The notes beneath the pieces were generated by a model that saw nothing but the letters and a program-made list of their open reading frames with translations, did not search any database and was not told where the DNA came from. The translations under genes and the position numbers were made by a program. Positions 26,371 to 35,800 of a DNA stretch of 41,333 bases are shown here, piece after piece. Each line of letters begins with the position of its first letter. The stretch's first letter is position 1. The stretch spans positions 1 through 41,333 of the forward strand of contig DIOL01000007.1 in assembly GCA_002423895.1 (NCBI GenBank). The letters run 5' to 3'. Source of the DNA: Bacteroidales bacterium UBA5515 (GTDB taxonomy: Bacteria; Bacteroidota; Bacteroidia; Bacteroidales; P3).

Positions 26371-26447
26371 ATTAGCAATTTATAAATTATTAGTAGTTTT
26401 GAAGGTGTTTAGCACACAAAATAATAGATTCAATTTGGAAATAATAA

Positions 26448-26588
26448 ATTAATGTACATAAAGAAGGTGAACTAATAGAAAAGGCAACAGTCAAGGATTA
26501 CTTGACAGTTCAAAAGGAAGACAAAAGAGAAGTTGAAATGAAAGAGTTGGAAAACGGCATAATGAAACTTAAAAGAATAAATCAATAA
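26448..26588 (+). pseudogene. Coding-like fragment without a start
   Basis: An open stretch of 46 codons with lysine/glutamate-rich, coding-like content (HKEGELIEKATVKDYL..KELENGIMKLKRINQ, then TAA). It follows directly after two stop codons and has no ATG until late (internal Met). It overlaps the 3' end of the minus-strand gene by 7 bases. It could be the tail of a decayed gene or chance; I favour a remnant with low certainty. Confidence 0.25.
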
Positions 26589-27244
26589 TTAATATCAATA
26601 TTGATTCGCTTATTTAGAATTAAATCTAATACTGATGTTATAACTTTTAGTGTTTTTAATTTCTCTTCTTCGCTATACTTTGGCTGAAGGACTTTTAATC
26701 CAGAATGATAGTATAACTTCCCTTTATATTCATAATGATAAGTTATTCCTTTATTGGCTAATCGAGGAAATAGTTCATTCTTAAATTCTCTACTTGGAAA
26801 GACATACTCAAATTTACTTTCATAAACATTTTTTGTTGTGGATTTATAGAAGATAAAATGATAATTATCACTTTTTATCTTTTTACTTGTTTTCATTGAC
26901 CAATCCTTTAATAATAGAATTTTATCTATTGTTGTATAATTTAAGGAAATTGTGTCATATAAAGAAGAATTTACATTTTCTTTAGGAGATATTCCAACAA
27001 ACAAAAGTGTATCTTGTCTTATATCTACTAATCTAAGTGTTTGTTTTGTCTTATCACGAAGTTGTATATCATAGAAACAATTCCTATAGAGATAAAAGCC
27101 AGTAGGACTATATTCAACCATATTTTCTTTTATTGATGGTTGATTTCCTTTTTTTAGAATCATTACATTCCAAACAGAATCATTCTGAGCAAAAGAAATA
27201 ATCTGAATAAAGATAAATAAGGGTAATAATAATCTTCTTTTCAT
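26582..27244 (-). CDS. Exported protein of unknown function
   Basis: 220 residues with a signal peptide (MKRRLLLPLFIFIQIISFAQ, cleavage after residue 18-20). The mature protein is rich in aromatic, lysine and beta-strand patterns (GFYLYRNCFYDIQLRD, LRLVDIRQDTLLFVGI, ITYHYEYKGKLYYHSGL). No lipobox and no T9SS tail, so it is probably periplasmic. I do not recognise the family. It starts two bases after the stop of the lipoprotein gene at 27247-27855, so the two are likely made together. Confidence 0.75.
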   Translation of the reverse strand: MKRRLLLPLFIFIQIISFAQNDSVWNVMILKKGNQPSIKENMVEYSPTGFYLYRNCFYDIQLRDKTKQTLRLVDIRQDTLLFVGISPKENVNSSLYDTISLNYTTIDKILLLKDWSMKTSKKIKSDNYHFIFYKSTTKNVYESKFEYVFPSREFKNELFPRLANKGITYHYEYKGKLYYHSGLKVLQPKYSEEEKLKTLKVITSVLDLILNKRINIDINY

Positions 27245-27246
27245 TT

Positions 27247-27855
27247 TTAAGGTTTAATTTCTCTAAATGTTTTTGTCTTCTCATCAAAAATATGAATTTC
27301 TGGTTTACAATATAAACAATCATCATAAAATCCATTGGAATCGGGAGGATTTACCAAAAGCATTCTACTATCTGGATAATATTCATAGCCAAGTGAAGAT
27401 GAAGGAGAATCATAAATTTTTCCAGTTTGCCTATCTATTATCATACTACTTTTACAATTACTACCACATCCCCAATAAACCAATGTGTAGTGTCCTGCAA
27501 AGTTTGACGTATCAGATTTATATGCTTCTCTTAGTTTTGTTCTATAATTATACGCTTCTTTATTGGATGAGAAATCCAGTTTAGCCTTACTTTGATTATC
27601 AACCAATGACACTTTATAATCTTCGAATGAAATATAAGGCTCAAACTTTATTGAAGTATAATATATTTTATCTTTGTCAATGGTTGTATCTCCATAAATA
27701 ATAACATTATCATTATTATAAATAATATTATCATTATTCTTTATAGGTAAAACATTATTGATTTCTGTATTATTTGATTTATTGTTGCATGAAAAAATCA
27801 AACAAGCACTACTTATAATAATAAGCGATTTAGATTTATCAATAAAACAATTCAT
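27247..27855 (-). CDS. Predicted lipoprotein with a FAGHYTLVYWGCG domain
   Basis: 202 residues. The N-terminus has a hydrophobic stretch ending in LIFSC, giving lipid attachment at C23. After an Asn-rich linker (24-55) comes a domain with NFAGHYTLVYWGCGSNCKSSMIIDRQTGKIYD, which (written here in pieces) resembles an uncharacterised family found in many Gram-negative bacteria: 'FAGHY', 'WGCG..C' and 'TGKIY'. Paired cysteines there and in DDCLYCKPEIHIFD suggest disulfides or metal binding. It is the first gene of a two-gene unit with 26582-27244. Function unknown. Confidence 0.75.
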   Translation of the reverse strand: MNCFIDKSKSLIIISSACLIFSCNNKSNNTEINNVLPIKNNDNIIYNNDNVIIYGDTTIDKDKIYYTSIKFEPYISFEDYKVSLVDNQSKAKLDFSSNKEAYNYRTKLREAYKSDTSNFAGHYTLVYWGCGSNCKSSMIIDRQTGKIYDSPSSSLGYEYYPDSRMLLVNPPDSNGFYDDCLYCKPEIHIFDEKTKTFREIKP

Positions 27856-27916
27856 AATATAATACTATAATTAATGTGTTAAAGTTATCGCCTTTTGATT
27901 AAACAAAAAAATGAAA

Positions 27917-28738
27917 TTAGTATTGTTCCTTTTCGTTAGGGAAGTCTTGGCTTTTTACGTCTGCAACGTATTGCTTAACTGAATTGGTTATTTCTTCTCC
28001 TAAATGATGATAACGTCTAAGGAATCGAGGTGAAAACTCTTGTGTCATTCCCAACATATCGTGAATAACCAAAACTTGACCATCAACTCCCCCTCCTGCT
28101 CCAATTCCAATTACTGGTATGCGAAGTTCCTGAGCTACTCTTTGGGCTAATTGTGCTGGCACTTTCTCCAAAACTATGGCGAAGCATCCTGCTTGTTCAA
28201 GGGCGTGAGCATCTTCAATTAGTTTTTTTGCCTCTTCTTCATTTGTTGCTCTAACAACATAGGTTCCAAATTTATTTATGGATTGTGGTGTTAAGCCTAA
28301 ATGCCCCATTACTGGAATTCCTGCTGAAAGTATTCTGTTTACTGATTCCAATATTTCATGCCCTCCTTCAATCTTTACTGCATTGGCTTCAGTTTCTTTC
28401 ATAATTTTAACTGCTGAACAAAGAGCTTCTTTTGAGTTTCCTTGATATGTTCCAAAAGGCAAATCAACAACAACTAATGCTCTATCGGCACCTCTAACAA
28501 CTGAAGCTGCATGATATATCATGTTTTCTAAGGTTATTGGAAGGGTTGTTTCGTATCCTGCCATTACATTTGCAGCGGAATCTCCCACAAGTATTATATC
28601 TATATTGGCCTTATCAACCAATTTTGCCATTGTATAGTCGTATGCTGTAAGCATTGATATTTTTTCGCCTTTTAGCTTCATGGATTGCAAAACGTGAACG
28701 GTAACTTTTCTCACGTCTGACTTATTTGCTGTTGACAT
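27917..28738 (-). CDS. panB: Ketopantoate hydroxymethyltransferase (pantothenate synthesis)
   Basis: 273 residues, usual length. PanB transfers a hydroxymethyl group from methylene-tetrahydrofolate to 2-oxoisovalerate, the first committed step to pantothenate and coenzyme A. Visible family motifs: KISMLTAYDYTMAKLVD, DIILVGDSAANVMAGYE with the metal-binding Asp, VVVDLPFGTYQG, AVKIEGG, PVMGHLGLTPQS, IVLEKVP with the catalytic Glu, and IGIGAGGGVDGQVLVIHDMLG written across the nucleotide-fold end. A -7-like box TAATTTTG lies at 28765-28772 on this strand. No panC or panD nearby. It is divergent from ruvA across a 540-base gap filled with periodic repeats. Confidence 0.95.
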   Translation of the reverse strand: MSTANKSDVRKVTVHVLQSMKLKGEKISMLTAYDYTMAKLVDKANIDIILVGDSAANVMAGYETTLPITLENMIYHAASVVRGADRALVVVDLPFGTYQGNSKEALCSAVKIMKETEANAVKIEGGHEILESVNRILSAGIPVMGHLGLTPQSINKFGTYVVRATNEEEAKKLIEDAHALEQAGCFAIVLEKVPAQLAQRVAQELRIPVIGIGAGGGVDGQVLVIHDMLGMTQEFSPRFLRRYHHLGEEITNSVKQYVADVKSQDFPNEKEQY

Positions 28739-28851
28739 AATTTTTTTCGTTTTAAATTATTCGGCAAAATTAGGCATAATATTTTCAATTGGTCTATAAA
28801 AGTGTAAAAATTGCGTTTTGTAATTCCTTTATCTTTGATTTTAAACAAAGG

Positions 28852-28924
28852 TTTAATCTAATGGAATAAGACTTTAATCTAAAAAAGCCTTACATCAATC
28901 TATTTAAACGAAGCTTTAATGTCG
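28852..28924. repeat. 21-bp periodic array of TTTAATCTAA (2 perfect, 2 degenerate units)
   Basis: Perfect words at 28852 and 28873, then ATCAATCTAT at 28894 and TTTAATGTCG at 28915, all on an exact 21-bp step. It is the first of three arrays in the panB-ruvA gap (28739-29278). Confidence 0.6.
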
Positions 28925-28927
28925 GAA

Positions 28928-29070
28928 TCATGGCATGATGTTTTTAGATTCATGGCATGAATTACTCCATTTCATGGCATGAATTGGTTGATTTCATGGC
29001 ATGATTTTTATCAATTCATGGCATGATTCCGAGTAATTCATGGCATGAATTGGTGAACATCATGGCATGA
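28928..29070. repeat. 22-bp periodic array of TCATGGCATGA (7 perfect units)
   Basis: TCATGGCATGA starts at 28928, 28950, 28972, 28994, 29016, 29038 and 29060: seven perfect copies at an exact 22-bp step. Each word is a palindrome around a central G (TCATG-G-CATGA). The 11-base spacers differ from each other, so this is not a simple tandem repeat. Several spacers extend the palindrome with ATT/AAT. Confidence 0.95.
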
Positions 29071-29075
29071 ATTTG

Positions 29076-29172
29076 AGATTGAAGTCCTATTTAATTAGTT
29101 CTAAGTCTCTTAAAAATAGTTCTAAATCTTATTTTTTTAGTTCTAAATCTTATTTTTTTCTTTCCAAACAAG
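29076..29172. repeat. 21-bp periodic array of AGTTCTAAATCTT (3 strong, 2 degenerate units)
   Basis: AGTTCTAAGTCT at 29097, AGTTCTAAATCTT at 29118 and 29139. Weaker matches fall on the same 21-bp grid at 29076 (AGATTGAAGTCC) and 29160 (CTTTCCAAA). The last two strong units also share the following ATTTTTTT. The remaining bases to the ruvA start (29173-29278) show only a possible -7 box TAATTTTG at 29254. Confidence 0.75.
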
Positions 29173-29278
29173 ATTTATATAAGAATAGTCGTTTTGTAAA
29201 TAATTGCTTGATTCTTTTTGCGTGTTTATGCCTAATAATACAGAAATTATAAGTAATTTTGTTTCTAAATTTAATGCT

Positions 29279-29860
29279 ATGTACGAGTTTATTGAAGGTA
29301 AGTTTGAATATAAAACTCCATCTACTTTGGTTGTAAATGCCATGGGGGTTGGCTATTTGGTTGAAATTAGTCTGACAACCTATTCTGAAATTAAATCAAT
29401 GGATAGTGGAAGAATATTAATTCATTTTGTTGTTAGAGAAGATGCTCAACAATTGTTTGGTTTCTTCACTGCTAAGGAAAGAGAGTTGTTTCGTTACTTG
29501 ATTTCTGTTAATGGTGTTGGAGTCAATACTGCAAGGATGATGCTTTCTTCAATGAATACAGGAGAACTGCACAGTGCAATTGTGAAAGAAGACATAAATG
29601 CACTAAAGCAAGTTAAGGGTATTGGAGCAAAAACAGCACAAAGGGTGATTCTGGAACTAAAGGATTCTTTATCAAAATTGGATATTGAAATTTCAAATAC
29701 TAATACTGCAAACAATAAAAGCAAAGAAGAGGCGTTATTAGCATTACAAACATTGGGCTTTAGTAAGTTAATTGTAGAAAGAGCATTAGACAAGATAGTA
29801 CAGAGTAACCCCGATGCAAGTGTGGAATTACTTATTAAACAAGCATTAAAAGTATTATAG
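29279..29860 (+). CDS. ruvA: Holliday junction helicase subunit RuvA
   Basis: 193 residues from the ATG at 29279, which gives the canonical MYEFIEGK start; an upstream TTG at 29204 would add 25 unrelated residues. RuvA binds four-way junctions as a tetramer and loads RuvB for branch migration. Domain I is the OB fold (1-62, GVGYLVEISLTTYS, VVREDAQQLFGF). Two helix-hairpin-helix motifs follow (ISVNGVGVNTARMML around 75-89 and QVKGIGAKTAQRVIL around 111-125). The C-terminal RuvB-binding domain is at about 148-193 (EEALLALQTLGFSKLIVERAL). It is 13 bases upstream of sprA; this ruvA-sprA linkage is seen in other Bacteroidota, as I recall. Confidence 0.95.
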   Translation: MYEFIEGKFEYKTPSTLVVNAMGVGYLVEISLTTYSEIKSMDSGRILIHFVVREDAQQLFGFFTAKERELFRYLISVNGVGVNTARMMLSSMNTGELHSAIVKEDINALKQVKGIGAKTAQRVILELKDSLSKLDIEISNTNTANNKSKEEALLALQTLGFSKLIVERALDKIVQSNPDASVELLIKQALKVL

Positions 29861-29873
29861 TAAGATTTTTTGA

Positions 29874-32800
29874 ATGAATATAAAAAATAGAAGCTTAGGA
29901 CTTTCTTGTCTTTTTGTTATCTTAATTTCAATATTTTTTACAACTCAAGGGTATGCAAATGCGTTTCCCTTGTTAACTATTAATCCTGACAGTACTCGTT
30001 ATGGAATTGATGGCACAAGCCCTTTGCATCTTCAAAATCCTTCCAATATAACAACAGAAATTCAATACGATGAAAAGAATAATGAGTATATTCTAATTAA
30101 ACGTATTGGGGATTTAGTAATTGAACGCAGGGTTTTGTCCTTTGCTGACTATCAAAACTATGATATGGATCAGATGATTAACGATTATTGGAAAAATCGT
30201 TCAGCATCATCAAAAATCACTACTTCTAATGAAGGACTTTTAGACAACCTTATACCTCAATTAAGAATTAATTCAGAACTGTTTGAAACAATCTTTGGAG
30301 GACAAACCATCGACATTCGCCCTTCAGGAAGTGCAGAACTACGATTTGCAATTGTAAACAATAACCGTGAAGACCTTTCCATTCAAGAAAATCAAAGAAG
30401 TACAACACGTTTTGACTTTGAAGAAAACATACAATTGAATGTTAATGCAAAGATTGGAGAAGCAATTTCCTTTGGATTAAATTATAATACAGGAGCAACC
30501 TTTTCTTTTGAAAACGAGCTAAAATTAAAATACGAAGGGAAGGAAGACAATATAATCCAATCAATTGAAGCAGGTAATATTTCCTTTCCCCTTCCAACCA
30601 CTTTAATTCAAGGTTCTCAAACACTTTTTGGAGCAAAAACAAAACTAAAGTTTGGAAAGCTATACTTGGATGCTGTTTTCTCCGAACAAAAGTCTGAAGC
30701 AAGCAATATTACCGTTGAAGGAGGAGCACAATTAAGAGATTTCAACATTAAAGCAGATGAATATGAAGCCAATAAACACTATTTCTTAGCCCAGTATTTC
30801 TACGACAACTACAATAATGCAATGGCTTCTCTCCCACTTATTAATTCAAACGTAAACATTATTAAGCTTGAAGTTTGGAGAACAAATGTTGGAGCAGCTG
30901 TTTATGAAAACAGAAACTTGGTTGCATTTGCTGACCTTGGTGAAAAAAATCCTTTTGGACAAAATCCTTTTATTGAAAATCCTTCTGGTTTAATCTATCC
31001 CGATGGCAACAGATCTAATAATTTACTTACAGCAGTTAATGTAAGCAATATTAGAAATATCAATAATATTAGTTCAATGCTGCAAGGTATGGGCTTTGTT
31101 GCAGGACAAAACTATGAAAAGATTGAAAGTGCAAGAAAACTTAATTCTTCTGAATATTCATATAATTCCCGTTTAGGTTTTATATCATTAAACCAACCAT
31201 TAACCAACGATCAAGTTTTGGCTGTTGCTTTCCGTTATCAAATTATTGGAGATACAACAATCTATCAGGTTGGAGAATTTTCTGATGAAGGAATAAATGA
31301 CCCAAACACATTAGTTGTAAAACTTTTGAAGAGTTCAACCTTAAATGTTAGAAATCCAATGTGGAAACTGATGATGAAAAACATTTATTCTCTTCAAGCA
31401 TATCAAATTCAAAGAGAAGACTTCCGATTAAATATACTTTATCAAGGAGATGAGCAAGGAATTCCAATGGGATACTTTAATGAAGGGGAGAAAAAAGGAG
31501 TTCCATTAATACAATTGTTTGGATTAGACAGAATGGATAACCAGCAAAACCCTTATCCAGATGGTGTTTTCGATTTTATGGATAATGCAATTGTTAATGG
31601 AGGAACAATTGTTTCGGATAGAGGTAGTATTGTTTTTCCTTTTGTTGAACCTTTTGGTAAGGATTTAAGAAATCTTTTGGGAGATAATGATATTGCAAAT
31701 AAATATTGTTTCGATTCACTTTATGCTCTTACAATTTCTCAAGCTCAGCAATATCCCGATAAAAATAAATACTATTTGGAAGGAAGATATAAATCAGAAT
31801 CAGGTTCTGAAATATCTCTTAATGGAATGAATATTCCTCAAGGCTCTGTTAGAGTTATGGCAGGAGGAATAACCTTAACAGAAGGCATTGACTACACCGT
31901 TGACTATGCAATGGGAAGAGTTAAAATCATTAATCAAGGATATTTAAGCTCAGGCACTCCAATAACTGTTTCTACCGAATCACATCAGCTATTCAGTATG
32001 ACAACAAAAAGAATGATGGGATTAAGAGCAAGTTATGAATTAAGCAAAGACTTTAATCTTGGAGCAACACTTTTAAACCTTCATGAAAAACCAATAACTA
32101 ACAAAGTTAACTATGGAGAAGAACCAATGAGCAATACTCTTTGGGGATTTGATTTCAACTATAAAAAGGAAGTTAATTTTATCACCAAACTTGTTGACCT
32201 TCTTCCTTTCTATTCAACAAAATCTCCTTCCAATCTTTCCCTAACTGGAGAGTTTGCACATTTCATTCCTGGCAATCCAAGTGTAATTGGCAACACTGGA
32301 ACAGCTTACATTGATGACTTTGAAGCAGCTAAAACTTCCATTGACCTAAGAGCAATTGGAGCATGGCATTTGTCAAGTACTCCTCAGGACTTTTCTTCTG
32401 CCAATTCTCTTTTCCCTGAAACAAATCCTAACTTAGGATGGGAATATGGTTTCAATAGAGCAAAGGTTGCTTGGTATAGCGTTGATGATATTTTCTACAG
32501 TAATGATGCTCCTTCCAACATTAATAAAGAAGACCGTTCTCAACCTTATGCACGTCAAATTTTGGAAAGAGAAGTTCATCCAAACAAAGAAATTGCCTCT
32601 GGACAGCCAACAAATATTAGAGAATTTAATCTTGCATTCTACCCTGAAGAAAGAGGACCTTATAACTACGACACAACAAGTTTGTATTCTGCAGGTTTAA
32701 ATGCAGATGGTAGTTTAAAAAATCCGGAAACTCGTTGGGGAGGAATTATGAGAAAGATTGATGCAACAGATTTTGAAGCTGCAAACATCGAATATATTGA

Positions 32801-35800
32801 ATTTTGGTTAATGGATCCTTTCATTGGAAACGAAAATGCAAGAGGTGGAAAATTATATTTTAATATTGGAGATATTTCAGAAGATATTCTTAGAGATGGT
32901 AGAAAGAGTTTTGAAAATGGGTTACCTTCAACTTCAACAGTAGTTGACGTTGACTCAACAATTTGGGGAAGAGTGCCACGTCTTCAAGCAATTGTTAATG
33001 CATTCAATAACGACCCAACTTCTCGTCAATATCAGGATATCGGTTATGATGGACTTTCTTCAAGTGATGAAAAGTCTTTCTTCGACAGATTCTTAAATAT
33101 TGCTCAAGGACAATTAAATGCAGATGCTTTTGCTTCTTTAGAAAATGACCCTTCTGCTGATGATTTCAGATATTTTAGAAGCACCTACTACGATAATAAT
33201 AATGTAAAGATAACTGAAAGATACAAACAATTCAACAATTCGGAAGGCAATTCAGCTGTAACCGACAATGCTTCATTATATTCTTCTCAACAAACCTCTT
33301 TACCAAACGTTGAAGATATTAATCAAGACAACACCCTTAGTGAAGCAGAAAACTACTATGAATATAAGATTGACTTAGATCCAACTAATTTAGTTGTTGG
33401 ACAAAACTACATTACTGACATTCAAAACGCAACAAGCATAAATCTTCCAAATGGAAAAACAACTGAGTGTAAATGGTATCAATTTAAAATTCCTATACGT
33501 AATCCTCAAAAAACAGTTGGCTCAATTCAAGGCTTCCAATCAATAAGATTTATTAGAATGTTCTTGAAGGATTTTGAAGAACCTGTAATTTTACGTTTTG
33601 CAACCTTTGAACTTGTTAGTGGTGATTGGAGAAAATATACCGATAATCTTCTCTCTCCTGGAATTTATCCTACTGGAACACAAACTGAAAATACCACTTT
33701 TACTGTTGCTTCAGTTAATATTGAAGAAAATGGTAAACGTTCCCCTATTCCTTATGTTTTACCTCCTGGAATTGACAGAGAAAAAATGTATAGCTCCACA
33801 AGCTTCCAACAAATGAATGAGCAGTCTTTAAGCATGAAAGTAACTGATCTTTCTGATGGAGATGCAAGAGCAATTTATAAGACTTCAGAATTGGATATGC
33901 GTCAATACAAAAAAATTAAGATGTTTGTTCATGCTGAAAAAATGTTAGAAAAAGACGATTACAAAAGTGGAGAAGTTAATCTTTTTGTTCGTCTTGGTTC
34001 CGATTTCACAAACAACTACTATGAATATGAACTTCCTCTTAACTTTACACCATGGTATACTGGATTAACTGACGATAAAGCAATTTGGCCAGAAGTAAAT
34101 AATGTTGAAATTGATTTAGAAAAGATTGTTAAGGTTAAGGAAAGCAGAAACAGGAAAGTGCGTTCAGGAGATAACAGTGTTTCAGGACTTTTACCATATC
34201 ATGAAATTGTTGACGGAAGAAAGATTACTGTTTTGGGTTCTCCAAGCATTAGCAATGTTAAGGTTTTAATGATTGGTGTTAGAAATCCTAAGAAGAATAA
34301 TGCACAAGACAATGATGATATGTTGTCTAAAAGTGTTGAAGTTTGGATAAACGAATTGCGTTTAACTGATTTCAACAAATCTTCAGGATGGGCTGCAACA
34401 GGTTTTGCTCGTACAAATTTAGCTGATTTGGGAGATGTTTCTTTTTCTGGTTCATATCGTTCTGCTGGATTTGGTTCATTAGAACAATCAATAAATCAAA
34501 TATCTCAAGATGATGTTAGTTCAATTGATATTTCAACCAATATTGAATTGGGTAAATTCTTCCCTAAAACATCAGGCGTTAGACTTCCAATGCACTTTGA
34601 CTATTCTAAACAAGTTGCCAACCCTCGTTATAATCCATTAGACCCAGACGTAAAACTAAAAGACGATCTTCTTTCATATAGAACAGAAAGAGAAAAAGAT
34701 TCAATAAGGAATATGGTTCAAGATTACACCTCTCGTACCAACCTTAACTTTATGAACATTAGAAAAGATAAAACTCCAACTGCTGATTCAAAACAATATG
34801 TTTTAGGACTTGAAAACTTTGATGCTTCATACTCTTACTCCAATATATATTCAAGAGATGTTGACATATCCTATAATTCCAAAACTCAACATAGAGGAGG
34901 AATTAATTACAACTATAATTTTAAAACAAATCCTGTTCGTCCTTTCCTAAAATCAAAAATATTTAAACCTAAAGCTTTTGCACTTATTAGAGATTTAACC
35001 TTCCACTACAAACCAAAAAGTTTAACATTTAGGACAGAAGCAGTAAGAGATTTTGAAGAAACTCTAATAAGACCAAAGAGTAAGGGTATTATTATAATGG
35101 AACCATACTATTTCAAACAATTCTATTGGAATAGGGCTTATAATTTTGCTTATGATATAACTCAAAACCTGAAGATTAACTATAATGCAACTATGAATGC
35201 AAGAATTGATGAGCCAAGAGGAAAAATTGATACAAAAGCTAAGAGAGATTCTGTTTGGGAATCAGTTTTTGAACTTGGTAAAGCTCAACAATTCAGACAA
35301 AAAACAGACATTACATGGAATGTTCCAATCAACAAACTACCATATTTAGATTGGGTAAGACTTACAACTTCCTACAACACAGAATATATTTTCACTGGTT
35401 CCACTCAAGCTTTGGAAAGATTGGGAAATACAATAGAAAACCCAACAAGAATATCTGTAAATACTAATTTCAGCTTTACAACTATATACAATAAAATACC
35501 TTTTATAAAGAAGGTGCTTAACCCTACCAAAACTTCTCCAAGGAAAATGCCTACTTCCAAACCTCAACCAAAGGACAAAGACAATCCTGATGACAAGAAA
35601 AATCCTAATGATAAACAAGATAGTGTTGAATCCACTGCAACAAAAATATTTAAAGCAATAGGAGAATATTCCATTAGACTGCTTACAAGTGTTAAGCAAG
35701 GAAATATTAATTATTCTCAAAGTAATGGAACTTATATTCCTGGATTTATGCCTGTTTCAAAATATTTTGGAATGGACCCTAACACAGGTTGGGCTCCTGG

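Noticed and set aside
28928..29070. CRISPR array
   Set aside because: Repeats and spacers are only 11 bases each and no cas gene is near. The words are palindromic and the geometry is far below any CRISPR range.
29204..29278. Upstream TTG start of ruvA
   Set aside because: RuvA proteins begin MYE(Y/F)I-G-K; the ATG at 29279 gives exactly that, and the extension is unlike the family.
35346..35720. 124-residue minus-strand frame inside sprA
   Set aside because: It is antisense to a low-complexity coding stretch of sprA, with no start context or family motif. Treated as a chance frame.
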